A stretch of DNA of 64,000 nt from Limnanthes douglasii subsp. nivea (lineage: Eukaryota > Streptophyta > Magnoliopsida > Brassicales > Limnanthaceae). The notes beneath the pieces are model-generated. The model had not been told where the DNA came from, did no database searches, and saw only the letters and a program-made list of their open reading frames with translations. Positions 63,090-64,000 of this stretch are shown piece after piece (within the stretch, counting starts at the first letter, position 1; every line of letters starts with the position of its first letter). A program made the translations under genes and the position numbers. Where the stretch lies: contig JAUPFV010000004.1 of assembly GCA_036936605.1 (NCBI GenBank), forward strand, positions 138,917,973 through 138,981,972, written 5' to 3'.

Positions 63090-63865
63090 AACGATAACGA
63101 CGTAACATACTTTCAATGTATGCCTTTTTTGATAGACTCAAGATTCCCAGGGGTAATTCCTTACGATTTGAATCTCTAACATATAAGATGCTTCACCAAG
63201 GTCCTTCATGCCAAATTTATCTGACGGAGAAATCTTGGTAGCATATTAGATTGTTGGTACAATTTCCACATAGTTCATCTCAAAACTGAATGAGGTAGCT
63301 ATATCTAGGATTATGTGGTATCATTGACGAGATGCATGTTTGAGTTCATATATGAATTTCTTTCTTTTACACACTATTGATATTGAGTCTCTAGAAATAA
63401 AATTTTCAGGTTACTACATGTAAATTGTTTCCTCAATATCCCTATTGAGAAATAATGTGTAAACATCCATCTGATAAAACCTTAAATTAAAATGAGTTAC
63501 TAGAGCCATGCTTGTTCAAGATGATTTATTTGATAAAACTGAATAAAATTTCTCAAAATAATCAGTCATTTCACGTTGATCGTAACCTTTCATTATACGA
63601 CGTATTTTATACCTTTTCATTTTTCTTGAAGCATTACGTTTGGTTTTAAACAACCATTTGTAACAAATTTCTTTCGTGCCTTCAAGTAAGTTTGAAATAT
63701 CATATATTAAATTAGGTTGCATCAATTTGTACTATTCGTTCATAAATTCAATCCATAATTTAGAGTTTAAACTCTTCATTGCATCATAAAATGTAATTAG
63801 ATTCTCTTTCAAAATCTTTGAAGACTATTCACGTTCATTAAAAAATGCTACATAATGTTTTTTAT
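63090..63865 (-). pseudogene. copia RT fragment
   Basis: Minus-strand text of another copia element. The N-terminal RT is at 63725-63520 (YKWLFKTKRNASRKMKRYKI, RRIMKGYDQREMTDYFEKF), then FYQMDVYTLFLNRDIEETIYM (63480-63415), FIYELKHASRQ (63350-63320) and FGMKDLGEASYMLEIQI (63215-63165), with stops between. No LTR or other domain is recognisable in the window. Confidence 0.85.
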
Positions 63866-63874
63866 ATGAACATC

Positions 63875-64000
63875 TTAGGTCCAACGAATGTTAGTCTACC
63901 ATTTTTTTTATCTTTTTGGACCGGAAGGGTCTTCCAATGAATGTTGGTCTATAATTTTTATATTTTTGGACCAGAAAGGTCTTCCAACTAATGTTGGTCT
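63875..64000. repeat. 50-bp tandem repeat running off the right edge
   Basis: Units of TTTTTGGACCNGAANGGTCTTCCAACTAATGTTGGTCT plus an AT spacer. GGACC occurs at 63918 and 63968, with a decayed partial unit before. The unit matches the 50-bp repeat at 23791-23890 in element C. Confidence 0.88.

Overview
This window looks like nuclear DNA of a flowering plant, probably a eudicot. It is AT-rich, almost free of intact host genes, and packed with nested plant-type transposable elements: Ty3/gypsy Tat-lineage, Ty1/copia, an L1-type LINE, a tRNA-derived SINE, and MULE-type and hAT-like DNA elements. The only recognisable host-derived gene is a broken ZIP-family metal transporter (16.5-18.3 kb). No rRNA, free tRNA, CRISPR array or prokaryotic feature was seen.

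Layout. 0-6.3 kb: minisatellites, a decayed Mutator-like (MULE) transposase on the minus strand, a SINE with a 16-bp target duplication, and a 1.0-kb non-autonomous MULE with a 9-bp duplication. 6.4-12.0 kb: gypsy element A (+), badly decayed and lacking integrase. 12-16.5 kb: a tandem duplication, a copia LTR scrap, a long AT-rich array of degenerate repeats, and a 425-bp foldback element inserted in that array. 16.5-18.3 kb: the ZIP pseudogene. 19.0-34.7 kb: gypsy element C (+), into which gypsy element B (+, 24.1-31.3 kb) has inserted. 34.7-37 kb: copia fragments on both strands. 38.7 kb: a second SINE of the same family. 40.0-45.8 kb: an L1-type LINE with endonuclease, RT and RNase H. 46.15-46.41 kb: a small MULE-type MITE. 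47.3-63.1 kb: copia element D (+), interrupted by a hAT-like insertion in its 5' LTR and by gypsy element E (-, 51.5-61.9 kb). 63.1-63.9 kb: another copia RT fragment (-). The window ends in a 50-bp tandem repeat.

Elements A, B, C and E share Tat-lineage organisation: gag, protease, RT, RNase H, a second (archaeal-like) RNase H, then integrase where it is not deleted. E is the youngest. Its LTRs differ by about four substitutions plus one repeat unit, it has a perfect 5-bp target duplication, and it keeps a 962-codon pol frame. Between pol and the 3' LTR, E carries a separate antisense transcription unit with a TATA box, a spliced intron, a domain resembling the plant 'putative gypsy-type transposon' family (Transposase_28) and a coiled-coil tail. 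C carries a decayed copy of the same antisense gene in the same place. B keeps only an 85-bp stub of it.

The observation I consider most notable is a stop codon between protease and RT. It lies at the corresponding position in all four gypsy elements and is followed each time by CAA or CAG. In A, B and E the reading frame continues in phase beyond it. In the otherwise randomly decayed copies this suggests a conserved, functional readthrough site (UAR-CAR context) controlling Gag-Pro versus Pol output.
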